64,000 nucleotides of DNA from Caballeronia zhejiangensis (GCF_000698575.1 NZ_JFHD01000004.1:62001-126000), one strand, 5' to 3'. Shown: positions 1 to 8,609, counted from the first letter of the stretch. Made by a program: numbers and translations. The notes: generated by a model from the letters alone, not told the origin.

Positions 1-43
1 CGGCCTGCCCGTGTTCGTCGTGACGGATTGCAGCACGATTCGC

Positions 44-517
44 TCACTTCTTCGGCAGGGCCAGTTGCGCGACGACGGCATCGGCAAGGTGCGCGGCTCG
101 TGCGCGATCGAGACGCAGGCGCGAGCCGGCCGCGATCACATGGCGATGGACTTCGCCCAACTGTTCGGGGCTCAGGATCGCGACGGCTTCGGGTTCTTCG
201 CCCCGGAACATCTTCCGCACGCGCGCGGACACTTCTTCGCCGATGGCCGTTTCCGCCGCCTTGAGCGCGATGCCGCCGAGGATCGGCATGATCTCCGACA
301 CGACCTGAAGCACGAGCGGCGTGAAGAGGATCGAGAACGATTCGGCGCCGAAGCCGAGCGCGGCATCGCGATTTTTCGATGCCCTCATCGCGGCGTCCGG
401 ATCGGCAAACCACGCCGCGCTCGCCGCCGCGAAAAGCGGCAGCTCGTTCGGCGCGAGCTGCATCAGGACATTGCGGGACAAGCCCCGGATCAGATCGTGT
501 TCGGCGGTCGAGTCCAT
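44..517 (-). CDS. hypothetical protein, 157 aa
   Basis: I do not recognise a family. The 157-residue frame runs from ATG at 517 to a stop at 44 and has typical high-GC third positions. Residues about 60-95 form a hydrophobic stretch (SILFTPLVLQVVSEIMPILG), so the protein may be membrane-associated. The C-terminal half is charged and looks helical. No motif for catalysis or metal binding is visible. It is transcribed away from the chemoreceptor-like gene at 870. The opposite-strand frames over it look like shadows because their composition is dominated by Arg and His. Confidence 0.6.
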   Translation of the reverse strand: MDSTAEHDLIRGLSRNVLMQLAPNELPLFAAASAAWFADPDAAMRASKNRDAALGFGAESFSILFTPLVLQVVSEIMPILGGIALKAAETAIGEEVSARVRKMFRGEEPEAVAILSPEQLGEVHRHVIAAGSRLRLDRARAAHLADAVVAQLALPKK

Positions 518-869
518 GTGTTGTCTGAACGCGTGGCTGCGTCTTCGTGTGTGGAAGAAAAGTGTTCGTCGTTAAGGACGAAGCAGCGCATCCGGTTCTG
601 AACCGTTGCGGTCAACACTTCCGAACAAAATGTGCGCTACCGCACGTTTCGCCGCCTTTCAGTTTGTTTTAACGATTGAAGCCCGTTCGCTGATAACACG
701 ACTAGCTCGACTGACGCGACTCAAAAAAGGGCATGTTTTCGCTTCACTGGTGCTCGGTGAAAGCACGCGTCACTTCCCAAACGTTTGCTTCGTAAAACTC
801 AATCGTCAGACAAACAGGCGCGAACCTTGCATTGATCGGGATACGAAACCGACCCTACGAAGAAGCCAC
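518..869. other. intergenic region between divergent genes
   Basis: This 352-base gap lies between two divergent genes. Its right half is visibly less GC-rich than the coding regions, as expected for a promoter region, but I cannot assign a specific promoter. The in-frame upward extension of the next gene, back to 606, has poor codon character and is not taken as coding. Confidence 0.5.
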
Positions 870-1904
870 ATGTCCAATCCGCAAGCTATCGTCGATCTGA
901 CACATGAAGTCAAACGCCTCGCCTCGGGCAAGATCAGCGACATCAACGATATCAACCGCGAGACCACGTTCCTGGCACTGAACGCGCTGATCGAAGCTGC
1001 CCGCGCCGGCGATGCGGGCAAGGGCTTCGCTGTCGTCGCCAAGCAGGTGAAGCATGTATCGACACGCATCTCCGACATCACGGCCGGCCTCAACAAAGAG
1101 CTTGCCGGATCGCTTGCGACGCTCACGGAACTCGGCGACAGCATGATCGAGCGGATGCGATCGCTCGACGGTCAGCGGTACACGGACCTTGCGTTGAACA
1201 TGATCGACATCATCGACCGCAACCTGTACGAGCGCTCCTGCGACGTGCGCTGGTGGGCGACGGACTCGGCATTGGTCGGATGTCTCGCCGATGAGCGCGC
1301 GGCGGCGCGCGATCATGCCTGCAGCCGCCTCAAGGTCATCCTGGATAGCTACACGGTTTATCGGGATCTCTGGGTCGTCGATGCGAACGGCGTGGTCGTG
1401 GCGAACGGACGTCACTCGACTTACGCGGTGCGCGGGCAGAACGTGGCGGGCGCGGAGTGGTACAAGGCCGCAATGAAGACGGCGTCGGGCGCGCAATACG
1501 TGGCGTCGGATGTCGAGACAGTCGCGCCGCTCGACAACGCACAGGTCGCGACGTATTCGACGGCGATTCGCGAGGGCGGCGCGCCGGATGGTCGCGTGCT
1601 CGGAGCGCTCATCATCTTCTTCGACTGGGCGCCTCAAGCCGAGACCGTCGTCAAAGGCGTTCGCCTGAGCAACGAAGAGTGGGCGCGCTCGCGCTGTCTG
1701 ATCCTGGATTCGTCGTTTCGGGTGATCGCCGCGTCGGATGGCAAGGGCATCCTCAACGAGCGCTTTCGCTTGCAGACGGGCGGCAAGGAATCGGGCTTCT
1801 ACCGCGATGCCGGCGGTGCAGTCGTATCGTTCGCAGCGACGCCCGGTTACGAGACCTATCGCGGTCTGGGCTGGTACGGCGTCATCTGCCAGATGCCGGC
1901 ATGA
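870..1904 (+). CDS. chemoreceptor-like protein with N-terminal MCP tip and C-terminal Cache-like sensor
   Basis: The 344-residue soluble protein opens with a segment matching the hairpin tip of methyl-accepting chemotaxis proteins (residues about 28-60, with LALNALIEAARAGDAGKGFA and FAVVAKQV). It has only about 25 residues before it and no transmembrane segment. Residues about 110-340 look like a Cache/PAS-like ligand-binding fold (RDLWVVDANGVVVAN, then a second half around CLILDSSFRVIAAS). This order is the reverse of ordinary chemoreceptors, where the sensor comes first. I chose ATG 870 because the upstream extension lacks coding character. Family knowledge suggests interaction with CheA/CheW, but with so little of the hairpin the protein may only sequester or modulate the array. 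Function is inferred. Confidence 0.7.
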   Translation: MSNPQAIVDLTHEVKRLASGKISDINDINRETTFLALNALIEAARAGDAGKGFAVVAKQVKHVSTRISDITAGLNKELAGSLATLTELGDSMIERMRSLDGQRYTDLALNMIDIIDRNLYERSCDVRWWATDSALVGCLADERAAARDHACSRLKVILDSYTVYRDLWVVDANGVVVANGRHSTYAVRGQNVAGAEWYKAAMKTASGAQYVASDVETVAPLDNAQVATYSTAIREGGAPDGRVLGALIIFFDWAPQAETVVKGVRLSNEEWARSRCLILDSSFRVIAASDGKGILNERFRLQTGGKESGFYRDAGGAVVSFAATPGYETYRGLGWYGVICQMPA

Positions 1905-1919
1905 GACATCGGCGGTCGC

Positions 1920-2882
1920 TCAACGGCGCGGACTTCGCTTCTTGCGCTCGCGAAGTTCGCTGCCTGTATCGACCGGCGTGAAGGGCGCCTGAAACCGGCC
2001 GACCAGGAAATCGATGAACGCGCGCGCGCGAGCAGTCTGATTCTTCTGCCGCGGATAGTAGACGAAGAGATCGGCCGAGGGCAGCACGGTGTTCGGCATC
2101 ACGAGATTGAGCCTTCCGCTTTGCACGTACTTCGCGAGATCCCATTCCGAGCGGATCAGAATGCCGTGTCCGTCGAGCGCCCAGCGAAGCACGATATCGC
2201 CGTCATTGCTCGACAGCGCGCCCTTGACCTTGATCGCCTCGATGTGGTCATTGACGATATAGCGCCACACGCCGTAGGCATCGTCGTTCTGTCGATGAAT
2301 GATGCAGCGATGCCGAGCCAGTTCTTCGACGCGCTCCGGCGTGCCGTACTTCTCGAGATATTTCGGCGACGCGCATAAGAACCGCCGGTTGCTCATGATT
2401 CGCCGCGCACTGAGCCGGCTGTCCGGAAGATCGCCGAAGCGTATCGCCAGATCGAACGCGCCTTCGATCAGATCGACAGGACGGTCCGTTACTTCGAACT
2501 GGACTTCGACGCCCGGATAGCGCTTCGCGAATTCCGAAACGATCGGGGCGATGGTCGTCCGGCCGAATCCGAGCGTTGCATTGATGCGCAACGGGCCTTG
2601 CGGATCGCGGCTCGCGACCGATAACGCCTCTTCCATCTCACGCACCTGTCCGACGATGTGAGTCGCGTAGCGCAGATACGTTTCCCCTTCAGGCGTGAGG
2701 CTGACGCTGCGGGTCGTCCGGTTGACGAGGCGCACGCCGAGCCTTTGCTCGATGACGCCAAGCCGCTTGGTCGCGGCGGGCGGAGACAGATCGAGCGCAC
2801 GCGCCGCCCCCGACAAACTCCTGAGCTTCGCAAGCAGGATAAAGAACTCGAAGTCGGTCGCGGTCTGCGTTTCGGTATTCAC
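1920..2882 (-). CDS. LysR-type regulator divergent from tartrate dehydratase
   Basis: LysR-family transcription factor of about 320 residues. The N-terminal winged helix-turn-helix (residues about 5-65, containing LSGAARALDLSPPAATKRLG) is followed by a substrate-binding-like effector domain (from about residue 90, GPLRINATLGFGR). I placed the start at GTG 2882, which gives the usual LysR N-terminus. The frame stays open to 3050, but that would run into the divergent dehydratase gene. No strong ribosome-binding site is visible. The divergent arrangement with the tartrate dehydratase at 3001 suggests it controls that gene, probably in response to tartrate or a related acid (inference). The C-terminus is a basic tail (ERKKRSPRR). 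Confidence 0.88.
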   Translation of the reverse strand: MNTETQTATDFEFFILLAKLRSLSGAARALDLSPPAATKRLGVIEQRLGVRLVNRTTRSVSLTPEGETYLRYATHIVGQVREMEEALSVASRDPQGPLRINATLGFGRTTIAPIVSEFAKRYPGVEVQFEVTDRPVDLIEGAFDLAIRFGDLPDSRLSARRIMSNRRFLCASPKYLEKYGTPERVEELARHRCIIHRQNDDAYGVWRYIVNDHIEAIKVKGALSSNDGDIVLRWALDGHGILIRSEWDLAKYVQSGRLNLVMPNTVLPSADLFVYYPRQKNQTARARAFIDFLVGRFQAPFTPVDTGSELRERKKRSPRR

Positions 2883-2885
2883 CAG

Positions 2886-2904
2886 ATGTGAATAATGATG
2901 TGAA
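2886..2904. repeat. direct repeat ATGTGAA with 12-base period
   Basis: ATGTGAA occurs at 2886-2892 and again at 2898-2904, just upstream of the LysR start in the LysR/tartrate dehydratase intergenic region. The spacing of about one helical turn fits a protein-binding site, perhaps for the LysR protein. This is inferred from position only. Confidence 0.3.
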
Positions 2905-3000
2905 CGGAAGTGCAGTTTAGCAGCGTTCGTCGCGGGTAAGCTACGTTCCACGTTGCAGCCGCCGGGTTGCAATACCTGCCAAGACCCTGGAGACATTGCC

Positions 3001-4167
3001 GTGAGAATCGTCGAAATCCGCGAGAAGACCGTACCGATCAGCTCACCCATCCGTAACGCCTACATCGACTTCAGCAAGATGACGTTGAGCGTGGTTGCCG
3101 TCATCACCGATGTCATGCGCGATGGCGAGCCGGTCGTCGGCTACGGCTTCAACTCGAACGGCCGCTACGGCCAGGGCACGCTGATGCGCGAGCGCTTCAT
3201 TCCGCGCATCCTCGAAGCCGATCCCGCTTCGCTCATGAACGACGCAGGCGACAATCTCGACCCGCACAAGATCTGGGCGACGATGTTCACGAACGAGAAG
3301 CCGGGCGGTCATGGCGAACGCTCGGTCGCCATCGGCACGATCGACATGGCGATCTGGGACGCGGTCGCGAAAATCGAGGGCAAGCCGCTATTTCAACTGC
3401 TCGCCGACCGCTATGGCGACGGTGAGCCGGACCGCAGGATTTTCGTGTACGCGGCGGGCGGTTACTACTATCCGGGCCAAGATCACGAAACGCTCAAGGA
3501 CGAGATGCGCAGCTACATCGATCGGGGTTATACGGTCGTGAAGAAGAAGATCGGCGGAGCATCGCTCGATGAAGACCTGCGCCGTATCGACTCCATCCTG
3601 AGCGTGCTGCAGGACGGCCAAAAGCTCGCAGTCGATGCAAACGGCCGCTTCGACCTCGACACGGCCATTCGCTATGCGAAGGCGCTCTCGCAATACGACC
3701 TCTTCTGGTACGAAGAGCCGGGCGACCCGCTCGACTTCGAACTGCAAGCCACGCTGCGCAACTACTATGCCAATCCGATGGCGACGGGTGAAGACCTGTT
3801 CTCGATGCAGGACGCTCGCAATCTCATCCGTTACGGCGGCATGCGTGCCGACCGCGACTGGCTTCAGTTCGACTGCGCGCTGAGTTACGGTCTCGTCGAA
3901 TATCTGCGCACGCTCGACATGCTGCGCGAGCACGGCTGGTCTCCGAGCCGATGCATCCCGCACGGCGGCCATCAGATGTCGCTGAACATCGCGGCGGGCT
4001 TGGGTCTCGGCGGCAACGAGTCGTATCCGGACCTGTTCCAGCCATACGGCGGCTTCCCCGACGGCGTCAAGGTCGAGAACGGCTACATCACGATGCCGGA
4101 CCTGCCGGGCATCGGCTTCGAAGGCAAGTCCGATCTCATCGTCGAGATGAAGAAGCTGCTTACCTGA
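3001..4167 (+). CDS. tarD: D(-)-tartrate dehydratase (enolase superfamily)
   Basis: Enolase-superfamily acid-sugar dehydratase of 388 residues that closely resembles, from memory, Bradyrhizobium TarD, which converts D-tartrate to oxaloacetate. The KxK catalytic motif is at K181-K183 (in VVKKKIGG). Metal ligands are D212, E238 and E264, and the second acid/base is H321 in CIPHGGHQ. The N-terminal SSPIRNAYIDF and the C-terminal LGGNESYPDLFQPYGGFPDG are also TarD hallmarks. I chose GTG 3001 because GGAGA sits about seven bases upstream and the protein then begins at the family N-terminus (MRIVEIREKT). A divergent LysR gene likely regulates it. No tartrate transporter is adjacent, so uptake must be encoded elsewhere. 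Confidence 0.9.
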   Translation: MRIVEIREKTVPISSPIRNAYIDFSKMTLSVVAVITDVMRDGEPVVGYGFNSNGRYGQGTLMRERFIPRILEADPASLMNDAGDNLDPHKIWATMFTNEKPGGHGERSVAIGTIDMAIWDAVAKIEGKPLFQLLADRYGDGEPDRRIFVYAAGGYYYPGQDHETLKDEMRSYIDRGYTVVKKKIGGASLDEDLRRIDSILSVLQDGQKLAVDANGRFDLDTAIRYAKALSQYDLFWYEEPGDPLDFELQATLRNYYANPMATGEDLFSMQDARNLIRYGGMRADRDWLQFDCALSYGLVEYLRTLDMLREHGWSPSRCIPHGGHQMSLNIAAGLGLGGNESYPDLFQPYGGFPDGVKVENGYITMPDLPGIGFEGKSDLIVEMKKLLT

Positions 4168-4199
4168 GCGGCAATGCGCTGCGCGCGCCGTCTACCGAC

Positions 4200-4421
4200 T
4201 CAGCCTTCTTCCTGACCGACTGCCTTCGACACCTCCGCGGGCGTCTGAAACTGCTGATCCGGCAACGCATCGAGCGCGGACATCACGTCTTCGCTTGCGC
4301 CGTTGCTGCGCGCGGTTTCGACGAGCGTCTGCTTGTCGGCGGGATAGTCGACGCCCTTCAAGGCTTTCTGCATGTCGATGAACACGCTGTTGGAACCGCC
4401 GGAGGATGAGTTGCTTGCCAT
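4200..4421 (-). CDS. DUF2795 small protein
   Basis: 73-residue protein of the DUF2795 family, recognised by MQKALKGVDYPADKQTLVETA and the ending TPAEVSKAVG. Function is unknown; the domain occurs in small soluble proteins often found with stress genes. It begins with a Ser/Gly-rich stretch (MASNSSSGGSN) and is convergent with tarD. The next gene (DUF4142) starts on the other strand 124 bases away. An upstream GGGAGCG in the proper orientation serves as ribosome-binding site for ATG 4421. Confidence 0.85.
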   Translation of the reverse strand: MASNSSSGGSNSVFIDMQKALKGVDYPADKQTLVETARSNGASEDVMSALDALPDQQFQTPAEVSKAVGQEEG

Positions 4422-4544
4422 GATTCGCTCCCTTGATCAATGAATCATGGCCTTCGACAGCAGCCGTTGTGCCTGTCCAGCGCGGGGCACGGCATCGCAA
4501 TTGCTGACATATGCCGCGATCGACCATTTACTCAGGAGGCTTCC

Positions 4545-5090
4545 ATGAAGGCACATTCGGCTCTCGTTACACTCGTCGCGGCAGGTTTCATCGGCGCGGC
4601 GCCTATCACCGTGCTGGCACAGACGCAGGCAGCGAGCACCACCCAGGCCAACGACCTGCCGGCGGTGGACAAGGCTTTCGTACAGGCCGCCAGCGAATCG
4701 AGCTCGACCGAGATCGACACGGCCAAGCTGGCGACCAGCCAGTCGCAGGACAAGGACGTGAAAAGCTTCGCGCATCACATGATGATCGATCATACGAAGC
4801 TGACGATGCAGCTGAAGATGGCGGCGCCGCATGGCGTCGAAGTGCCGACGGACAATTCGGACACGACGGTTATCGATGCGCTCAAGCCGCTCAAGGGCAA
4901 GGAATTCGACACCATGTACATTCAGAAGGTCGGCGTCGAAGGGCATCAGAAGGCCGTCGCCGCTTTCCAGAAGGAAGCGCAGGAAGGCCAGAACGCCGAC
5001 CTCAAGAAGGCGGCGCAGAAGGCGCTGCCGACCATCCAGAAGCACCTGAAGATGGCGCAGGATCTCGCCGCGAAGAAGGGCGTGCAATAA
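4545..5090 (+). CDS. DUF4142 secreted protein
   Basis: 181-residue exported protein. The signal peptide spans residues about 1-26 (SALVTLVAAGFIGAAPITVLAQ). The remainder is a DUF4142 ferritin-like helical domain (residues about 35-175) with FAHHMMIDHTK and VGVEGHQKAVAAF, where His and acidic side chains could bind metal. ATG 4545 is set by AGGAGG at 4534-4539. Members of this family are periplasmic or outer-membrane associated, of unknown activity, and often stress-induced. It ends just before a strong terminator hairpin at 5136, so it is probably monocistronic. Confidence 0.88.
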   Translation: MKAHSALVTLVAAGFIGAAPITVLAQTQAASTTQANDLPAVDKAFVQAASESSSTEIDTAKLATSQSQDKDVKSFAHHMMIDHTKLTMQLKMAAPHGVEVPTDNSDTTVIDALKPLKGKEFDTMYIQKVGVEGHQKAVAAFQKEAQEGQNADLKKAAQKALPTIQKHLKMAQDLAAKKGVQ

Positions 5091-5135
5091 GCCCGGCTGA
5101 CGGTTTCGGAGCACCGAAGCCGAAGCGATGGACGA

Positions 5136-5170
5136 AGCCCCGCGCGGAACCACGCGGGGCTGCTTTTTCT
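5136..5170 (+). terminator. rho-independent terminator after DUF4142 gene
   Basis: Nine-base stem AGCCCCGCG/CGCGGGGCT (5136-5144 with 5153-5161), an eight-base loop, then GCTTTTTCT. It lies 45 bases after the stop of the DUF4142 gene. Confidence 0.85.
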
Positions 5171-5239
5171 TGCGGGCTCGCTGGCGCGTCTACGAGGCAG
5201 CGCGGGTTCGCCGGATTCATCAGACCGAACGGGTAACGC

Positions 5240-6202
5240 ATGTCAGATACACGAACCGGATCCCTGCTCTCGCGCCGCGCGATAGCCGGCGGCGCGGCTG
5301 TCGCGTCGATCGGTCTTGCCGCATGGACGGCCATGCGAGCGCGGCGCGCGGAACGCGACTTTCCGCCCACGGGCCAATTCATCGACGTCGATGGCGTGCG
5401 CCTCCACTATCTCGACGAAGGAGAAGGCCCGGTCGTCGTCCTGCTGCATGGCAATCTGGTCGCGTCGCAAGACTTCGTGGCGAGCGGATTGTTCGAGCGG
5501 CTCGCCCGGCGTCACCGCGTAATCGCCTTCGATCGTCCCGGCTTCGGGCACAGCGAGCGGCCGCGCGCGCGCATCTGGACGCCGCAGGCTCAGGCCACGT
5601 CGATCCAGCTTGCGCTTAAAAGGCTGGGACTGACGCAAGCGGTGGTCGTCGGTCATTCGCTCGGCAGTCTCGTCGCAGCGGCGATGGCGCTCGAACCACG
5701 TCTGGACATTCGCGGGCTCACGCTGATCTCGGGTTACTACTATCCCACTGCGCGCGCGGACGTTGCGATCAGCGCGCCCGCGGCCATGCCGATCGTCGGC
5801 GATGTGCTGCGCTACACCGTGTCGCCGATCGTCGCTCGCATGATGTACGGCCGCACGGTGCAGGCCATGTTCGCGCCGCGCGCCGTACCCGATGCCTTTC
5901 ACGGCCATGTACCGCGCGAACTGGTCTTGCGCCCGTCGCAGATGCGCGCGACGGCAGAGGACGCCGCTTGCATGATTCCGGCCGCGGCATCGATGTCCGG
6001 GCGATACGGCGAGATCGACGTGCCGGTTCGCATTTTTGCCGGCAGCGACGACGCAATCGTCGATACGGACTCGCAGTCGGGCCGTCTTTACAAGGACATC
6101 GCACAAAGCGCGCTTTCGATCATGCCGGGCCTCGGGCACATGGTGCATTACGACGACGCGGGCCGCATCGGCGACGCCATCGAGACGATGGCGCTCGAAT
6201 AG
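5240..6202 (+). CDS. alpha/beta hydrolase with N-terminal signal/anchor
   Basis: 320-residue alpha/beta-fold hydrolase. Residues 1-35 contain a twin-arginine-like SRRAIAGG followed by a hydrophobic run, so it is exported or membrane-anchored. The oxyanion HG is at 70-71 (VVLLHGNL), the nucleophile elbow GHSLG has Ser about 140, the acid is in AGSDDAIVD and the His in GLGHMVH. The triad is complete. The substrate cannot be told; esterase, lipase or peroxidase-like activities are all possible. It stands alone between the DUF4142 terminator and the DUF892 gene. Confidence 0.85.
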   Translation: MSDTRTGSLLSRRAIAGGAAVASIGLAAWTAMRARRAERDFPPTGQFIDVDGVRLHYLDEGEGPVVVLLHGNLVASQDFVASGLFERLARRHRVIAFDRPGFGHSERPRARIWTPQAQATSIQLALKRLGLTQAVVVGHSLGSLVAAAMALEPRLDIRGLTLISGYYYPTARADVAISAPAAMPIVGDVLRYTVSPIVARMMYGRTVQAMFAPRAVPDAFHGHVPRELVLRPSQMRATAEDAACMIPAAASMSGRYGEIDVPVRIFAGSDDAIVDTDSQSGRLYKDIAQSALSIMPGLGHMVHYDDAGRIGDAIETMALE

Positions 6203-6330
6203 CCGCGACTGCGCATCCAGAACCGTTAGGCAAGCTGATCAAGATTGCACGGCACGCGAATTGCGCGGAGAGAAGCGGGCGCCGGTCGAGCCGGCGCGTC
6301 CCATCAACCCGATCCCGAACCGGAGGCATC

Positions 6331-6828
6331 ATGGCATCGAAAACGTTGCAGGACCTTTTCATTCATGCACTTTCCGACGTGTACAGCGCCGAGAAGCAAC
6401 TGACGAGAGCGCTGCCGAAGCTCGCACGGGCGACGACCAACGGGCAACTGAAGCAGGCGTTCGAGACGCATCTGGAGGAAACGAACGGGCAGATCGAGCG
6501 CATCGATCAGGTGGTCGAACTCTTCGGCGTCAAGTTGAAGCGCATCAAATGTGCGGCGATGGAAGGTCTCGTCGAGGAAGCGCAGGACGAAATCGAAACC
6601 TTCGAGCAGGGCCCGATTCGCGACGCCGCGTTGATCGCCGCCGCGCAAAAGGTCGAGCACTACGAGATCGCGACCTACGGCACGCTGGCGACGCTCGCGA
6701 AGCAACTCGGCAACGAGGACGCGATGAAACTTTTGCTCGATACCTTGCAGGAAGAGAAGGCCACGGACGAGAAACTGACCCAGCTCGCGAAGACGCAACT
6801 CGCCGAGGAAGTGCAGCAGAAGGGCTGA
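6331..6828 (+). CDS. DUF892 (YciE/YciF-type) ferritin-like protein
   Basis: 165-residue all-helical protein of the DUF892 ferritin-like family. The opening LQDLFIHALSDVYSAEKQL is typical, followed by EQGPIRDAALIAAAQKVEHY with the conserved Glu and His expected to bind a di-iron centre. ATG 6331 has GGAGG nine bases upstream. YciE/YciF proteins are stress-induced (osmotic and stationary phase) and of uncertain activity. It is followed closely by a 75-residue protein at 6847, probably in the same transcript, which ends at the terminator at 7101. Confidence 0.88.
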   Translation: MASKTLQDLFIHALSDVYSAEKQLTRALPKLARATTNGQLKQAFETHLEETNGQIERIDQVVELFGVKLKRIKCAAMEGLVEEAQDEIETFEQGPIRDAALIAAAQKVEHYEIATYGTLATLAKQLGNEDAMKLLLDTLQEEKATDEKLTQLAKTQLAEEVQQKG

Positions 6829-6846
6829 AATTCGTTCACTCTGGAG

Positions 6847-7074
6847 ATGAAGATGGCAGGCGACAATTCATACAAGCCGGGCGAGATCGTGAAGGTCTCG
6901 GGTATCTACTCGGTGGTCCACGATGACGGCAAGGACACGTTCGAAGTGACCTGCGTGGAAGGCGAGCACTTTCCGCCCACCCGGAGCGGAAAAGGCGCGC
7001 ACTTCGAGCTGAAGTACGGCGCCACGCATGCTCACAAGCATGGAAATCTCAAAGGAACGGAAGCCCGGTCCTGA
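6847..7074 (+). CDS. small hypothetical protein, YjzC-like pattern
   Basis: 75-residue soluble protein starting at ATG 6847, with ATG 6853 (MAGDNSY) as an alternative. TCTGGAG lies just upstream. The pattern YKPGEIVKVSGIYSVVH followed by GEHFPPTRSGKGAHFELK resembles the short YjzC-like family, in which a KPG...SGxY beta-hairpin is followed by FPPT. Function is unknown. It lies 18 bases after the DUF892 gene and before a strong terminator, so the two are probably cotranscribed as a stress pair. Confidence 0.7.
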   Translation: MKMAGDNSYKPGEIVKVSGIYSVVHDDGKDTFEVTCVEGEHFPPTRSGKGAHFELKYGATHAHKHGNLKGTEARS

Positions 7075-7100
7075 TCGACGCCTTGCCGTAAGCGCGACAT

Positions 7101-7140
7101 CGACGCACGCCGACAGGGTTCGGCGTGCGTCGTTTTCTTT
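7101..7140 (+). terminator. rho-independent terminator
   Basis: Thirteen-base perfect stem CGACGCACGCCGA/TCGGCGTGCGTCG (7101-7113 with 7120-7132), a six-base loop, then TTTTCTTT. It terminates the DUF892/small-protein transcript. Confidence 0.9.
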
Positions 7141-7231
7141 GCGGCTGTCACACGACATGCCGGGCTCCCGCAGTGGCATACGAACTGCTAACAGCATCGC
7201 AACAGACCAGAACCTTTCGGAAGGCCGAATC

Positions 7232-7747
7232 ATGGACATTCCCCGTCAGGCCGTGTCATTCCTCACCTCGCGCGGACTCATGCTCGCGACAGCCGAATCG
7301 TGTACCGGCGGATTCATCGCCTCGCTGGTGTCGTCGGTGCCCGGCAGCGGAAGCTGTCTCGACGTGGGCTTCGTCACGTACTCGCCGACTGGCAAGGCCG
7401 GCTTCCTCGGCGTGCGCGAGGACACCATGCAGCAGCATGGGCTGACGAGCGAAGCCGTCGCGCGCGAGATGTCGGAGGGCGCGCTGCGGCAGGAAGCATG
7501 TTGCGCGCAGATCGCGGTATCGAATACGGGCGTCGCCGATGCGGTGCCCGACGGGCCGCCATCGGGTACGCAGTGCTTCGCGTGGTCGTATCGTGCGCGC
7601 GATGGCACCATCGTCACCTTCAGCGAGACGAAGAAATTCGAAGGCGAACGCAACGATGTCCGGCGCGAAGCGGCGCTTTATGCGCTATCGCGCATCGAAC
7701 ACTACTTCGATCAGCAGCACGCACAGCGAGTCAGGGAGAAACGATGA
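7232..7747 (+). CDS. pncC: nicotinamide-nucleotide amidohydrolase (CinA C-terminal domain)
   Basis: 171-residue stand-alone CinA-C domain. It matches the PncC family by TAESCTGGFIASLVSSVPGS near the N-terminus, the GVADAVPDGPPSGTQCFAW segment and FEGERNDVRREAALYAL near the end. PncC deamidates NMN to nicotinate mononucleotide in pyridine nucleotide salvage. ATG 7232 was chosen because the upward extension overlaps the previous terminator. Its stop overlaps the start of nadE (ATGA), so the two are translationally coupled and both act in NAD recycling. Confidence 0.88.
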   Translation: MDIPRQAVSFLTSRGLMLATAESCTGGFIASLVSSVPGSGSCLDVGFVTYSPTGKAGFLGVREDTMQQHGLTSEAVAREMSEGALRQEACCAQIAVSNTGVADAVPDGPPSGTQCFAWSYRARDGTIVTFSETKKFEGERNDVRREAALYALSRIEHYFDQQHAQRVREKR

Positions 7748-8601
7748 ACGAGCAAGCTACCGATTGGCGCAGCTGGCAGGCAGCCGTGATTCGCGAACTG
7801 GGTGTCGCGAGCGATTTCGACGTCGAAGCCGAGCGCGAGCGGCGCATCGACTTTCTTTGCGGCTATCTCTCATCGCAGGGACTTCGCACTTACGTACTGG
7901 GGATCAGCGGCGGCGTGGATTCGTCGACGGCGGGGCGCCTCGCGCAACTGAGCGTCGAACGTCTTCGCGCGAGCGGTTATGAGGCGCACTTCGTCGCGCT
8001 GAGACTGCCCTATGGCACGCAGCGCGATGAGGAAGACGCCCGGCTCGCGCTCGATTTCATACGTCCGGACGAAACGCTGACCGTCAACGTCAAGGGCCCA
8101 TCCGACGCCATGCTCGCGGCGCTCAAAGAGGGTGGCGCGCAGTACACGGACGACTTCCAGGAAGACTTCGTGCTCGGCAACATCAAGGCGCGCGAGCGCA
8201 TGATCGCGCAGTACGCCGTTGCGGGCGCGCGGGTGGGCGTCGTCATCGGCACCGATCACGCGGCCGAATCGCTGATGGGATTCTTCACGAAGTTCGGCGA
8301 CGGCGGCGCGGACGTGCTGCCCTTGTCCGGTCTGAACAAGCGCCGCGTGCGTGCGCTTGCGCGTTCGATGGGCGCGGTGGATCGCCTCGTGATGAAAGTG
8401 CCGACAGCCGATCTCGAATCGCTTACGCCGCAACGCCCCGACGAGGATAGCTATGGCGTGAGCTATGAAGACATCGACAACTTTCTGGAGGGCAAGGAAG
8501 TCAGCGAAGAAGTGCTGCTGACCATTCGCCGCTTCTATACGGCGACGCGCCACAAGCGCGCGCTGCCGGTCGAAGTGCCGCGCGAAGACCGCTCTGCTTG
8601 A
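7744..8601 (+). CDS. nadE: NAD synthetase, ammonia-dependent
   Basis: 285-residue NH3-dependent NAD+ synthetase that converts nicotinate adenine dinucleotide to NAD with ATP. The PP-loop SGGVDSS is at about 55-61 (in LGISGGVDSSTAG). Family segments LRLPYGTQRDEEDA, FVLGNIKARERM, GTDHAAESLMGFFTKFGDGG and LPLSGLNKRRVR follow. The C-terminal TRHKRALP is also typical. Length matches the E. coli type (about 275) and there is no glutaminase domain. The start overlaps the pncC stop, and the next gene starts within about ten bases of its end. Confidence 0.95.
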   Translation: MNEQATDWRSWQAAVIRELGVASDFDVEAERERRIDFLCGYLSSQGLRTYVLGISGGVDSSTAGRLAQLSVERLRASGYEAHFVALRLPYGTQRDEEDARLALDFIRPDETLTVNVKGPSDAMLAALKEGGAQYTDDFQEDFVLGNIKARERMIAQYAVAGARVGVVIGTDHAAESLMGFFTKFGDGGADVLPLSGLNKRRVRALARSMGAVDRLVMKVPTADLESLTPQRPDEDSYGVSYEDIDNFLEGKEVSEEVLLTIRRFYTATRHKRALPVEVPREDRSA

Positions 8602-8609
8602 GGCATGGC

